A stretch of DNA of 44,392 nt from positions 1 to 44,392 of the forward strand of contig CANTEW010000021.1 of assembly GCA_947652925.1 (NCBI GenBank), in the 5' to 3' direction. Each line of letters starts with the position of its first letter. The stretch's first letter is position 1. This stretch comes from an uncultured Lachnospiraceae bacterium (GTDB taxonomy: Bacteria; Bacillota; Clostridia; Lachnospirales; Lachnospiraceae). Shown here piece by piece: positions 32,531 to 40,739 of this stretch. Both the position numbers and the translations under genes were made by a program. Under the pieces are notes generated by a model. It saw only the letters and a program-made list of their open reading frames with translations, was not told the DNA's origin and made no database searches.

Positions 32531-33238
32531 ATGACCGGGGGTTTTGGCGACGGCGAATGGGCGGTCTATGTAAAAGACTTGACAGACGGAGGTTCTTTTG
32601 ATATCAACAGCCATCAGATGGAATCGGCCAGTCTGATCAAGCTCTATATCATGGGAGCGGTCTGCCAGGCCATAGAGAGCGGCTTTCTTTCCGATACCCC
32701 TGAGATCCGGGAGCAGATGGAACAGATGATCACAGTCAGTGACAACGAGTCCTCCAACCGTCTGGTGGAGGCGTTGAGTCCCAGCGGGCTGGACCATCCG
32801 GAGGGGCGGGACGTTGTCAATGGGTTCGCGGCTCTCAATGGGTTTTCCGATACGTCCCAGGGCAGGGCTTTAAAAGACCACAGGGATGTGGAGCCGGTGG
32901 AGAAGAACTATACATCCGTCAGGGACTGCGGCCTGTTCATGGAAAAAGTATACCGGGGCGAGTGTGTCTCCCCGGAAGCTTCCGGGCGGATGCTGGAACT
33001 ATTAAAGAGGCAGCAGAACAGGGAGAAGATCCCCGGCGGCCTGCCGAAGGATACGATGACGGCCAACAAGACCGGGGAGGTCAGTACGATGGAACACGAT
33101 GCGGCTATCGTCTATGGTCCTGGGAGGGACTATGTCCTCTGTGTGATGTCCGTGGGTCTTACAGATACCCGGGCGGCGCGGGAGCATATCCGGGAGATCT
33201 CGGCGATGGTCTATGAGGGATTTGGGAGGTTACAGTGA
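32531..33238 (+). CDS. Class A beta-lactamase-like serine hydrolase (catalytic part)
   Basis: The 235-codon frame from ATG 32531 contains the three active-site motifs of penicillin-binding serine hydrolases: SLIK (Ser34, Lys37; SxxK), SDN in ITVSDNESSN, and KTG in TANKTGEVS. No clear Omega-loop ExxxN motif is seen, so it may be a cell-wall or peptide hydrolase and not a drug-resistance enzyme. From this ATG it would lack any export signal, although the domain should act outside the cell. The anchor lies just upstream in another frame (see 32290-32520). The mntP start overlaps its stop. Confidence 0.78.
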   Translation: MTGGFGDGEWAVYVKDLTDGGSFDINSHQMESASLIKLYIMGAVCQAIESGFLSDTPEIREQMEQMITVSDNESSNRLVEALSPSGLDHPEGRDVVNGFAALNGFSDTSQGRALKDHRDVEPVEKNYTSVRDCGLFMEKVYRGECVSPEASGRMLELLKRQQNREKIPGGLPKDTMTANKTGEVSTMEHDAAIVYGPGRDYVLCVMSVGLTDTRAAREHIREISAMVYEGFGRLQ

Positions 33239-33798
33239 ACTTTTTTTCATTATTTATGATCGCGGTAGGTTTATCCATGGATGCCTTTGCAGTCTCTATC
33301 TGTAAGGGACTGTCCCTGTCCAGTATGAAATGGACATATCCGGTGCTGGCGGGGGTATATTTTGGCGGGTTCCAGGCGTTGATGCCGCTGTTGGGCTATG
33401 GACTGGGCGCGCGTTTCCAGGGAGTGATCGCCCGTTTTGACCATTGGATCGCGTTCGTACTGCTCTGCATCATTGGCTTGGATATGCTGAAAGAAGCCAG
33501 GCAGAAAGAGGGATGCTTCCAGGCAGACCCGTCTTTTGATGTGAAGACCATGGTCGTGCTGGCAGTCGCTACCAGTATAGATGCCCTGACGGTGGGGGTC
33601 ACCTTTGCTTTTCTGCAGGTGCAGATAGCGGCGGCAGTCTTAGTCATCGGGGTCACGACCTTTTGTTTCAGTGCGGCGGGAGTCAAGATCGGACATATCT
33701 TTGGGGCAAAGTATCAGGCGAGGGCGGAGCTGGCTGGCGGTGCGATCTTGATCTTTATGGGGTTTAAGATCCTATTGGAGCATCTGGGGGTCTTATGA
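33235..33798 (+). CDS. mntP: Manganese efflux pump MntP
   Basis: This 187-residue membrane protein has six hydrophobic helices and the two repeated MntP signatures, GLSMDAFAVSICKG and ATSIDALTVGVTFA, whose Asp residues line the metal path. MntP exports Mn2+ from the cytoplasm. GTG 33235 overlaps the stop of the hydrolase gene and GGGAGG precedes it, so translation is coupled. No Mn-sensing yybP-ykoY riboswitch is visible upstream, unlike many mntP genes. Confidence 0.88.
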   Translation: MNFFSLFMIAVGLSMDAFAVSICKGLSLSSMKWTYPVLAGVYFGGFQALMPLLGYGLGARFQGVIARFDHWIAFVLLCIIGLDMLKEARQKEGCFQADPSFDVKTMVVLAVATSIDALTVGVTFAFLQVQIAAAVLVIGVTTFCFSAAGVKIGHIFGAKYQARAELAGGAILIFMGFKILLEHLGVL

Positions 33799-33823
33799 GG
33801 ATGGAATATGAAAGGATCGATAA

Positions 33824-34285
33824 ATGATAGGTATAGGGACGATGGTCATAAAAAAAGCTGAAAGAGAGGATCTGCAGGAGATACTTGCCCTGCAATACTT
33901 GGCGTATCAAAGTGAAGCGAGACTTTTTGACGATCTTGATATCCCTCCTTTGAGACAAACGCTCCCTGATGTGGAAGATGAATATCAGAGGGGGATCATT
34001 TTAAAAGCTTTGGATGAGGATCGCATTGTGGGTTCTGTCAGAGCCCATATCGATAAGGGGACAGTCTATATAAACAAACTGATCGTCCATCCTGAAAGAC
34101 AGCGTCAAGGGATAGGGAGAAGACTCCTGCAGGAGATAGAACGTAGATACCCGCAAGATAGATATGAACTTTTCACAAGTGACAGGAGTAAAGATAATAT
34201 AGCGTTTTACGAACGGTCAGGATACAGGATCTTTGATAAAAGACAGATCACAGATGCCCTGGTATTTGTATATTTAGAAAAATAA
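33824..34285 (+). CDS. GNAT family N-acetyltransferase
   Basis: This 153-residue protein has the acetyl-CoA loop VHPERQRQGIGRRLL (Q/RxxGxG/A) and the C-terminal DNIAFYERSGYRIFDKR typical of GNAT enzymes. They transfer acetyl groups to amines of small molecules or proteins; the substrate is not readable. ATG 33824 follows AAAGGA at eight bases; an in-frame ATG at 33842 would drop six residues. It is somewhat richer in A and T than its neighbours. The trp promoter starts 14 bases behind it. Confidence 0.85.
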   Translation: MIGIGTMVIKKAEREDLQEILALQYLAYQSEARLFDDLDIPPLRQTLPDVEDEYQRGIILKALDEDRIVGSVRAHIDKGTVYINKLIVHPERQRQGIGRRLLQEIERRYPQDRYELFTSDRSKDNIAFYERSGYRIFDKRQITDALVFVYLEK

Positions 34286-34299
34286 CCAGAAAAAAGGAT

Positions 34300-34328
34300 T
34301 TGACAAAGCTTTTTTTTAGGTGTATACT
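34300..34328 (+). promoter_or_regulatory. Sigma-A promoter of trp operon
   Basis: TTGACA (34300-34305), a 17-base spacer and TATACT (34323-34328). This is the best promoter in the window and drives the T-box leader. Confidence 0.88.
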
Positions 34329-34334
34329 AATCCC

Positions 34335-34649
34335 CATAAAAAGTTAAAGAACCGATGAAACCTATGAACAAGAGTAGTACTCTGTTGCGGATATGTCAGA
34401 GAGCTGTCGGCAGGTGGAAAGACAGTCATGGAAGTACAGACGAATGGACTTGTGAGGGCAGCCCGAAACCATTTTATATCATTGGCAGTAGGCGCTGACG
34501 GAAACCTGATCCGTTATCAAGCAGGTATGTATGATCGTACATAGAGTAGAGTGGGTCTGGAAGGACAGACCAATCTGGGTGGTACCGCAGGAGCGTATAT
34601 CGAACGGCTTTTGTCCCTATATAAGTGGGGCAAGAGCCGTTTTTTTGTT
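34335..34649 (+). promoter_or_regulatory. T-box riboswitch sensing tRNA-Trp
   Basis: Stem I base ACAAG (34368-34372) pairs with CTTGT (34449-34453). The specifier loop has AGTA on the 5' side and, after AGTAC, AGACGAA-TGG-A on the 3' side, so the specifier codon is UGG (34445-34447, Trp). The T-box sequence GGGTGGTACCGCAG is at 34577-34590, and the terminator (AACGGCT...AGCCGTTTTTTT) at 34603-34647. Uncharged tRNA-Trp should bind both sites and allow transcription of trpE onward. The base facing the tRNA discriminator is U. Confidence 0.95.
34603..34647 (+). terminator. T-box-controlled terminator
   Basis: AACGGCTTTTGTCCC pairs with GGGGCAAGAGCCGTT with small mismatches, followed by a run of T. 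It is the default 'off' structure of the Trp T-box. Confidence 0.9.
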
Positions 34650-34670
34650 ACCCATTGACTGACATTTGAC

Positions 34671-34739
34671 AGATCAGCCTGTAAGAGTGCGTCTGTCTTT
34701 CATTTATGGTCATGTCTGCGTGAGCAGACATGCTGATCT
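34671..34739 (+). promoter_or_regulatory. Second structured leader element before trpE
   Basis: A perfect 9-base hairpin, CATGTCTGC-GTGA-GCAGACATG (34711-34732), is enclosed by an outer helix AGATCAG/CTGATCT (34671-34677 and 34733-34739), just before AGGAAGGAGG. GTCTGT at 34691-34696 could pair with GCAGAC instead. It may modulate trpE translation; this is not a known named element to me. Confidence 0.5.
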
Positions 34740-34756
34740 AAGGAAGGAGGTCTTAT

Positions 34757-36232
34757 ATGCAGCCTTCATGTGAACAGATCATGGAATATGCTAAAGACTA
34801 TGATAGGGTCCCGGTGTGCAGAGAGATCTATGCGGATATCATCACACCGATCGGCCTGCTGAAGAAGATATCCAGGCAGAGTCCATATCATTATCTTTTG
34901 GAGAGTGTGGAGGGAGGGGAAAAATGGGGACGTTATTCTTTCCTGGGTTATGATCCTGTGATGCGGGTGTACTGCCAGGACGGTACGGTCACCATAGAAG
35001 ACGGGGGAGAGATCCGGAAGATCCGGACCCGGCAGCCCATGCAGATCCTCCGGGATATCTTAAAAGATCACAGAGCCCCCAGGATCGGAGGGTTTCCCCC
35101 CTTTGCCGGAGGGTTTGTGGGATATTTTGCCTATTCTATGATCGGATATGCGGAGCCGGTGCTGCAGATCAAGAGGGGCAGTTTCCACGACTTTGACCTG
35201 ATGCTCTTTGATAAGGTGATCGCTTACGACCATCTGAAACAGAAGATCTGTCTGATCGTCAATATGAAGACCGACAAGGTCATGGAAAATTACGGAAAGG
35301 CGGCCGCCGATCTGGAGGCCATGGCGGCCATGATACGCAGGCCGGATATGCCGGAAGAGAAAGCTCCCAGAGAAAACGTGCATTTTACCTGTAATGTGTC
35401 GAAAGAAGAATACTGCCGGATGGTCGAGGAGGCCAAGAGATACATCCGGGCGGGCGATATCTTCCAGGCGGTGATCTCCCGGCAGTTCGAGAGTCTGTAT
35501 AAAGGGAGCCTGCGGGATGCTTACCGGGTCTTGAGGACCACGAACCCGTCACCTTACATGGTCTACATGCATATTGACACAGAGGAGATCATGAGTACGT
35601 CTCCGGAGACTCTGGTCAGGTTGGATCAGGGGCGTCTGGTCACATTCCCGGTGGCGGGATCCCGGCCGCGGGGGAGGACACGGGAAGAAGACCAGGCGCT
35701 TGAGCGGGAGCTGCTCCGGGATGAGAAGGAGCTGGCGGAACACAATATGCTGGTGGACCTTGGCAGGAATGATCTGGGAAAGATATCTTCTTATAACACT
35801 GTAGAGGTGACCGGGTACAAGATGGTCCATCGTTATTCCAGGATCATGCATATCTGTTCCCAAGTGGAAGGAGATATCCGCCCGGGATGCGACGGACTGG
35901 ATGCGGTGGACGCGGTACTCCCGGCCGGGACACTCTCCGGCGCACCGAAGATACGTGCCTGCGAGATCATCGAGGAGTTGGAAAAAGAGGCGCGGGGGAT
36001 CTACGGAGGCGCTCTGGGCTATCTGGACTTTACGGGAAATCTGGACACCTGCATCGCCATCCGTATGGCGGTGAAAAAGGATGGTGTGGTCTATGTACAG
36101 GCAGGAGGGGGCATCGTGGCAGACAGTGTGCCGGAGCGGGAGTACGAGGAATCGGCCAACAAAGCCATGGCGGTGATGAACGCTCTGGAACATGCCTGGG
36201 AGGTGGATGATCATGATGCTCTTGATCGATAA
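34757..36232 (+). CDS. trpE: Anthranilate synthase component I
   Basis: This 491-residue enzyme turns chorismate and ammonia into anthranilate, the first step to tryptophan. The tryptophan feedback motif is LLESVEGG near residue 46. The chorismate-binding domain fills the C-terminal 260 residues, with MSTSPETLVRL, PVAGSRPRGRT, LVDLGRNDLGK, PAGTLSGAPKIRA and GGALGYLDF. It works with TrpG, whose gene overlaps its end by 20 bases. The RBS is AAGGAGG. Expression is governed by the Trp T-box upstream. Confidence 0.97.
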   Translation: MQPSCEQIMEYAKDYDRVPVCREIYADIITPIGLLKKISRQSPYHYLLESVEGGEKWGRYSFLGYDPVMRVYCQDGTVTIEDGGEIRKIRTRQPMQILRDILKDHRAPRIGGFPPFAGGFVGYFAYSMIGYAEPVLQIKRGSFHDFDLMLFDKVIAYDHLKQKICLIVNMKTDKVMENYGKAAADLEAMAAMIRRPDMPEEKAPRENVHFTCNVSKEEYCRMVEEAKRYIRAGDIFQAVISRQFESLYKGSLRDAYRVLRTTNPSPYMVYMHIDTEEIMSTSPETLVRLDQGRLVTFPVAGSRPRGRTREEDQALERELLRDEKELAEHNMLVDLGRNDLGKISSYNTVEVTGYKMVHRYSRIMHICSQVEGDIRPGCDGLDAVDAVLPAGTLSGAPKIRACEIIEELEKEARGIYGGALGYLDFTGNLDTCIAIRMAVKKDGVVYVQAGGGIVADSVPEREYEESANKAMAVMNALEHAWEVDDHDALDR

Positions 36233-36782
36233 TTATGATAGTTTTTCTTATAATCTAGTGCAGATGTTCGGCGGACTGGATCCGGATATCCAGGTGGTCC
36301 GCAACGATGTGGTCACTGTGGATGGGATCCGTGGGGGGCATCCCAGCCATATCGTATTGTCACCGGGGCCGGGATACCCTGCCAAAGCCGGGGTCTGTGA
36401 GGAGGTGGTCAGGACTCTGGCCGGAGAGATCCCCATACTGGGCGTATGTCTGGGGCATCAGGCCATCTGTGAAGTTTACGGCGCAGCCATCGCTCCGGCC
36501 CGGCAGCTGATGCACGGCAAACAGAGTCTTGTGGATGTGGAACAGGCCTGTCCTCTTTTCCATGGGCTGCCTGCGAAGATCCAGGCCGCCCGGTATCATT
36601 CTCTCATAGCGCGGGAGGAGACGATCCCGGACTGCCTGCAGGTCACAGCCACAGCGGAAAACGGGGAGGTCATGGCCGTGGCGCACCGAAGATATCCGGT
36701 CTATGGGCTGCAGTTCCACCCGGAATCTATACTGACACCCCAGGGTCATTTGATCTTGGAAAACTTCTTAAAAATTGAATAA
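36213..36782 (+). CDS. trpG: Anthranilate synthase component II (glutamine amidotransferase)
   Basis: This 189-residue class I amidotransferase frees ammonia from glutamine for TrpE. The catalytic triad is visible: Cys79 in GVCLGHQAI, and His169 and Glu171 in FHPESILT. The oxyanion region SPGPGYP is also present. ATG 36213 was chosen because GGGAGGT lies eight bases before it; ATG 36192 and 36207 are too close to, or before, that site. It is not fused to trpD, unlike in enteric bacteria. Confidence 0.95.
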   Translation: MMLLIDNYDSFSYNLVQMFGGLDPDIQVVRNDVVTVDGIRGGHPSHIVLSPGPGYPAKAGVCEEVVRTLAGEIPILGVCLGHQAICEVYGAAIAPARQLMHGKQSLVDVEQACPLFHGLPAKIQAARYHSLIAREETIPDCLQVTATAENGEVMAVAHRRYPVYGLQFHPESILTPQGHLILENFLKIE

Positions 36783-36843
36783 AGCTTTACACCACATCCT
36801 GTTTTATCTATGATAAAAGGCAAGCAGGCAGGGAGGTGATCAT

Positions 36844-37023
36844 ATGCCGATCAGTGAAAAAGAGTACAATGGGTATCTCATGGATCAATTGGAGCTGATA
36901 GAACGGATCGAAATGGTCGCAAAAGAAAGCAAAGATCTGGAGGCAGTCTTAAAGCAGCTCGCTCTTGGAAGAAAATTTGTTGAACGGAAGCTGTATCAGG
37001 AGCCGCCGTTAGAGCGAAGTTGA
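36844..37023 (+). CDS. Small hypothetical protein inside the trp operon (59 residues)
   Basis: ATG 36844 has a near-perfect RBS (GGGAGGTGATC), better than that of most trp genes. It opens 59 codons of a charged, helical protein (MDQLELIERIEMVAKESKDL). I do not recognise the family. It has no Trp codon, so it is not a Trp leader peptide. The gene is bordered by GCTTTACACC on both sides (36784 and 37067), the second copy being part of a hairpin. The product might adjust trp expression or enzyme activity; that is speculation. Confidence 0.6.
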   Translation: MPISEKEYNGYLMDQLELIERIEMVAKESKDLEAVLKQLALGRKFVERKLYQEPPLERS

Positions 37024-37034
37024 AAAAAGTGGTC

Positions 37035-37080
37035 AAAAGGTGTAAAGTCTTATTTTTGATAAACAGGCTTTACACCTTTT
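37035..37080 (+). terminator. 13-base perfect hairpin between small ORF and trpD
   Basis: AAAAGGTGTAAAG (37035-37047) and CTTTACACCTTTT (37068-37080) are exact complements around a 20-base loop. The descending arm ends in TTTT. It should stop or slow transcription before trpD in part of the transcripts. Confidence 0.7.
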
Positions 37081-37116
37081 ATCGTGGTATGCAGTTGAGT
37101 TGAAGGAGGGATGGAT

Positions 37117-38139
37117 ATGATCCAGGAAGCGATCCACCAGCTGGTGAACGGCAGGGATCTGACGTATGAGCAGGCCAGCCTGGTGATGGAAGAGATGATG
37201 AGCGGAGAGGCGACCCAGGCGCAGATGGGAGGGTTTCTCATGGCCCTGCGGATGCAGGGGGAGACGATCGATGAGATCACGGCTTTTGCCCAGGTCATGC
37301 GGGAAAAAGGCGTGAAGATAGAGCCGAAGAGAGATGTGATCGATATCGTGGGCACCGGGGGTGATGAGACGGGGACTTTTAACATCTCCACCACTTCTGC
37401 TTTTGTGGTGGCCGCGGGCGGGGTCCCGGTGGCAAAGCATGGGAACCGGAGTGTTTCCAGCAAGAGCGGCGCCGCCGATGTGTTGGAGAGGCTGGGAGCG
37501 GATCTGCATCTGACTGCGGAGGAGAATGAAAAAGTGTTGGCGGCTTGCGACGTCTGTTTTCTGTTCGCCCCGGTCTATCATTCTTCTATGCGATATGCAG
37601 CGCCGGTGAGAAAAGAGCTTGCAGTGCGGACAGTGTTCAATATCCTGGGTCCGCTGTCCAACCCGGCGGCGGCCACCATGCAGCTCCTTGGCGTATATGA
37701 CAAGAAGCTGGCCGGTCCGCTGGCGCAGGTACTCTCTAATCTGGGCGTGGTGCGCGGCGTGGCGGTCTGCGGGGAAGACGGTCTGGATGAGATCACGCTG
37801 ACCGGGGAGACGTCTGTTTACGAGATCCGCCATGGGGAGATACGTTCTTATACGATCACGCCGGAACAATTTGGCCTGCGCCGCTGCGCTCTGTCGGAGC
37901 TGGTGGGCGGCGATCCGGAGGAAAACGCCGCCATCACCCGGGATGTACTCACCGGGAGAGAGACGGGGCCGAAACGTGATATCGTACTGATGAACGCGGG
38001 TATGAGCCTGTATCTGGGAAAAGACGGCTTTTCCATCCAGGACGGCATAGACCAGGCGGCGGATCTGATCGACAGCGGCAAGGCTTATGAGAAACTGCAG
38101 GAGTTTGTCAGACTGACACAGGGTGGTGGGACACAGTGA
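37117..38139 (+). CDS. trpD: Anthranilate phosphoribosyltransferase
   Basis: This 340-residue enzyme joins anthranilate and PRPP. The PRPP-binding GTGGDETGTFNIST begins at residue 79, followed by KHGNRSVSSKSGAADVLE and FNILGPLSNPA, all strongly conserved. ATG 37117 was chosen because AAGGAGGG ends six bases before it; ATG 37111 would touch the RBS. Its stop overlaps the GTG of trpC. Confidence 0.96.
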   Translation: MIQEAIHQLVNGRDLTYEQASLVMEEMMSGEATQAQMGGFLMALRMQGETIDEITAFAQVMREKGVKIEPKRDVIDIVGTGGDETGTFNISTTSAFVVAAGGVPVAKHGNRSVSSKSGAADVLERLGADLHLTAEENEKVLAACDVCFLFAPVYHSSMRYAAPVRKELAVRTVFNILGPLSNPAAATMQLLGVYDKKLAGPLAQVLSNLGVVRGVAVCGEDGLDEITLTGETSVYEIRHGEIRSYTITPEQFGLRRCALSELVGGDPEENAAITRDVLTGRETGPKRDIVLMNAGMSLYLGKDGFSIQDGIDQAADLIDSGKAYEKLQEFVRLTQGGGTQ

Positions 38140-38921
38140 TATTAGATAAGATCATACAGTCTACCAGGGCGCGGGTCGCCCGGGAGAAAGAGGTAAGGGG
38201 TCTGGAAGAGATGAGAGAGCAGGCCTTGTCCATAGAAGCCAAAAAAGAGTTCCCGTTTGAGAAAATGCTCTGGACAGAGGGGATCCAGTTTATCTGTGAG
38301 GTGAAGCGGGCGTCTCCGTCCAAAGGAGTGATCGTGGAGGACTTTCCCTATCTGGATATCGCCCGGGAATATGAACAGGCGGGGGCCGGGGCCGTCTCGG
38401 TACTGACAGAGCCGGAGTTTTTCCAGGGTTCGCCCCGCTATCTTGAGGAGATACGGAAAGAGGTGGGGATCCCTCTGCTGCGCAAGGATTTTACCATCGA
38501 TGCCTATCAGATCTACCAGGCGAAAGTCCTGGGGGCGGATGCGGTGCTTTTGATCTGTGCCGTGCTGGATGGAGAGACTCTAGGGGGATATATCAGACTC
38601 TGCGATCAGCTGGGGCTGTCTGCGCTGGTGGAAGCCCATGATGAGCGGGAGATGGAGCAGGCGCTGGCGGCGGGAGCCAGGATCATGGGGGTCAATAACA
38701 GGAACTTAAAAGATCTGACCGTGGATATCGGCAACAGTCTCCGCCTGCGGGAGCGTGCGCCGAAGTCAGTGGCCTTTGTGGCGGAGAGCGGCATCAAGAG
38801 CAGAGAGGACATCGAACGTCTGGAAGCGGCGAGGGTCAATGCGGTCCTCATAGGAGAGACGTTGATGCGCAGTCCTGATAAAAAAGCCATGCTGGATGAG
38901 CTGCGGGGAAAAAGGTCATGA
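38136..38921 (+). CDS. trpC: Indole-3-glycerol-phosphate synthase
   Basis: This 261-residue TIM-barrel enzyme closes the indole ring. CEVKRASPSKG near residue 50 holds the catalytic Lys; PLLRKDFTIDAYQIYQA, GVNNRNLKDLTVD and VAESGIKSREDIERL are the other family motifs. GTG 38136 overlaps the trpD stop (GTGA), and the end overlaps trpF by four bases (ATGA). It is a separate gene from trpF, unlike the fused enteric form. Confidence 0.96.
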   Translation: MILDKIIQSTRARVAREKEVRGLEEMREQALSIEAKKEFPFEKMLWTEGIQFICEVKRASPSKGVIVEDFPYLDIAREYEQAGAGAVSVLTEPEFFQGSPRYLEEIRKEVGIPLLRKDFTIDAYQIYQAKVLGADAVLLICAVLDGETLGGYIRLCDQLGLSALVEAHDEREMEQALAAGARIMGVNNRNLKDLTVDIGNSLRLRERAPKSVAFVAESGIKSREDIERLEAARVNAVLIGETLMRSPDKKAMLDELRGKRS

Positions 38922-39553
38922 GCATAACACAGGAGAGGCGGGTGCAGGTGAAGATCTGCGGTCTGTGCCGGATGGAAGACGTGGTCTATGTAAATGACTG
39001 TCTCCCGGATCACGCAGGATTTGTCTTTGCCAGGAGCAGACGGCAGGTCACGGACCGGCAGGCAGAGCAGATGCGAAAAGCCCTGGATCCGCGTATCCGG
39101 ACGGTGGGCGTGTTTGTCAATGAGAGGATCGAGAGGATCCGTCAGCTCTGTGACCGGGGGATCGTGGATCTGATACAGCTCCACGGGGATGAAGACCGGG
39201 CATATATGGAGCGGCTGGCGGGCTGTGTCCATAAGCCTGTCATCCGGGCAGTGCGGGTGCGGGACACAGGTCAGATCCTAGCGGCCCAGGAGCAGCCCTG
39301 TGATTATCTCCTCCTGGACACGTACATCCCCGGTCAGTACGGAGGCGGGGGCCAGTCTTTTGACCCGGCGCTGATCCCGGCCCTTTCTAAGCCCTGGTTC
39401 CTTGCAGGCGGCCTGCAGCCGGGGAATGTGGGGGAGCGGCTGGCAGTCCTTGCGCCTTTTGGCGTGGATGTGAGCAGCGGCGTGGAGACAGACGGAAAGA
39501 AAGACCCGGAGAAGATCCGGGAATTTATAAAAAATGTGAGAGGATCGAGATAA
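38918..39553 (+). CDS. trpF: Phosphoribosylanthranilate isomerase
   Basis: This 211-residue TIM-barrel enzyme performs the Amadori rearrangement. Catalytic Cys is in [11 protein letters not shown], and the acid Asp is in [13 protein letters not shown]; phosphate binding uses [10 protein letters not shown] and VDVSSGVET. The first eight residues (MSITQERR) extend beyond the usual VKICG start, so a start at GTG 38942 is possible. It lies between trpC and trpB in tight coupling. Confidence 0.94.
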   Translation: MSITQERRVQVKICGLCRMEDVVYVNDCLPDHAGFVFARSRRQVTDRQAEQMRKALDPRIRTVGVFVNERIERIRQLCDRGIVDLIQLHGDEDRAYMERLAGCVHKPVIRAVRVRDTGQILAAQEQPCDYLLLDTYIPGQYGGGGQSFDPALIPALSKPWFLAGGLQPGNVGERLAVLAPFGVDVSSGVETDGKKDPEKIREFIKNVRGSR

Positions 39554-39554
39554 T

Positions 39555-40739
39555 ATGGAAAATGGTAAATATGGCATCTTCGGCGGACAGTATGTGCCGG
39601 AGATCCTGATGACAGCTGTGCATGAAGTGGAGACGGCTTACGAGAGATACAAGGCCGATCCACAGTTCCAGGCAGAGCTTGGGGAGCTGATGAGAGATTA
39701 TGCGGGAAGGCCGTCCCTTCTGTACTATGCAGAAAAAATGACCAGAGATCTAGGCGGCGCCAAGATCTATCTGAAGAGGGAAGATCTGAACCATACCGGA
39801 TCCCATAAGATCAACAACGTGCTGGGCCAGGTGCTGCTGGCGAAGAAGATGGGCAAGACCCGGGTCATCGCGGAGACCGGAGCAGGTCAGCACGGGGTAG
39901 CTACGGCTACAGCAGCGGCGTTGATGGATATGGAATGTGAAGTGTTCATGGGAAAAGAAGACACGGACCGACAGGCGTTGAATGTATTCCGTATGGAGCT
40001 GCTGGGGGCGAAAGTCCATGCGGTGACTACAGGGACGCAGACATTGAAAGACGCGGTCAACGAGACGATGCGGGAGTGGAGCCGCCGGGTAGACGATACC
40101 CTGTATGTGCTGGGATCCGTGATGGGGCCTCATCCATTCCCCATGATGGTGCGGGATTTCCAGAAGGTCATCGGCAAAGAGATCAAAGAACAGCTGAAAG
40201 AGAAGGAAGGCCGTCTGCCGGATGCGGTGCTTGCCTGTGTGGGCGGCGGGAGCAACGCCATGGGAGCTTTCTATGAATTTATCCCGGATACATCCGTGGC
40301 TCTGATCGGATGCGAGGCGGCGGGCCTGGGCGTGGAGACGGGGAAACATGCCGCCACGATCGCCAAGGGAAAGGCGGGGATCTTCCATGGGATGAAATCT
40401 CTATTCTGTCAGGATAAAGACGGGCAGATCGAACCGGTGTATTCCCTGTCCGCGGGATTGGATTATCCGGGGATCGGGCCGGAACATGCGCATCTGGCCG
40501 AGACGGGCCGAGCGTCTTATGTTCCGGTGACGGATGAGGAGGCTGTGTCTGCCTTTGAATATCTGTCCAGGACAGAGGGGATCATCCCGGCGCTTGAGAG
40601 CGCTCATGCAGTGGCCCATGCCAGGAAGATCGCGCCGGGTATGTCAAAAGACCAGATCATTGTGGTGAATTTATCCGGGCGGGGTGATAAAGACGTAGCC
40701 GCAATAGCCAGATACAGGGGGGTAGAACTTTATGAATGA
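39555..40739 (+). CDS. trpB: Tryptophan synthase beta chain
   Basis: This 394-residue PLP enzyme condenses indole and serine. PLP-binding Lys85 is in HTGSHKINN; the catalytic [12 protein letters not shown] and phosphate-binding [10 protein letters not shown] motifs are present. It is a canonical TrpB1-type protein that pairs with TrpA in a tunnelled alpha2-beta2 complex. The trpA start lies eight bases inside its end. Confidence 0.97.
   Translation: MENGKYGIFGGQYVPEILMTAVHEVETAYERYKADPQFQAELGELMRDYAGRPSLLYYAEKMTRDLGGAKIYLKREDLNHTGSHKINNVLGQVLLAKKMGKTRVIAETGAGQHGVATATAAALMDMECEVFMGKEDTDRQALNVFRMELLGAKVHAVTTGTQTLKDAVNETMREWSRRVDDTLYVLGSVMGPHPFPMMVRDFQKVIGKEIKEQLKEKEGRLPDAVLACVGGGSNAMGAFYEFIPDTSVALIGCEAAGLGVETGKHAATIAKGKAGIFHGMKSLFCQDKDGQIEPVYSLSAGLDYPGIGPEHAHLAETGRASYVPVTDEEAVSAFEYLSRTEGIIPALESAHAVAHARKIAPGMSKDQIIVVNLSGRGDKDVAAIARYRGVELYE

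Noticed and set aside
32253-32534. 93-codon frame overlapping the hydrolase anchor
   Set aside because: It is in a third frame; its Arg/Lys/Gly-rich product has no helix or motif, while the 32290 frame gives a clear membrane anchor and coiled coil.
34666-34694. TTGACA in the trp leader as a second promoter
   Set aside because: The bases 16-18 downstream (around GCGTCT) do not resemble a -10; the outer arm of the second hairpin explains part of the sequence.
36844-37023. Small trp-operon ORF as a Trp leader peptide
   Set aside because: It contains no Trp codon and lies between structural genes; control by tryptophan is already provided by the T-box.
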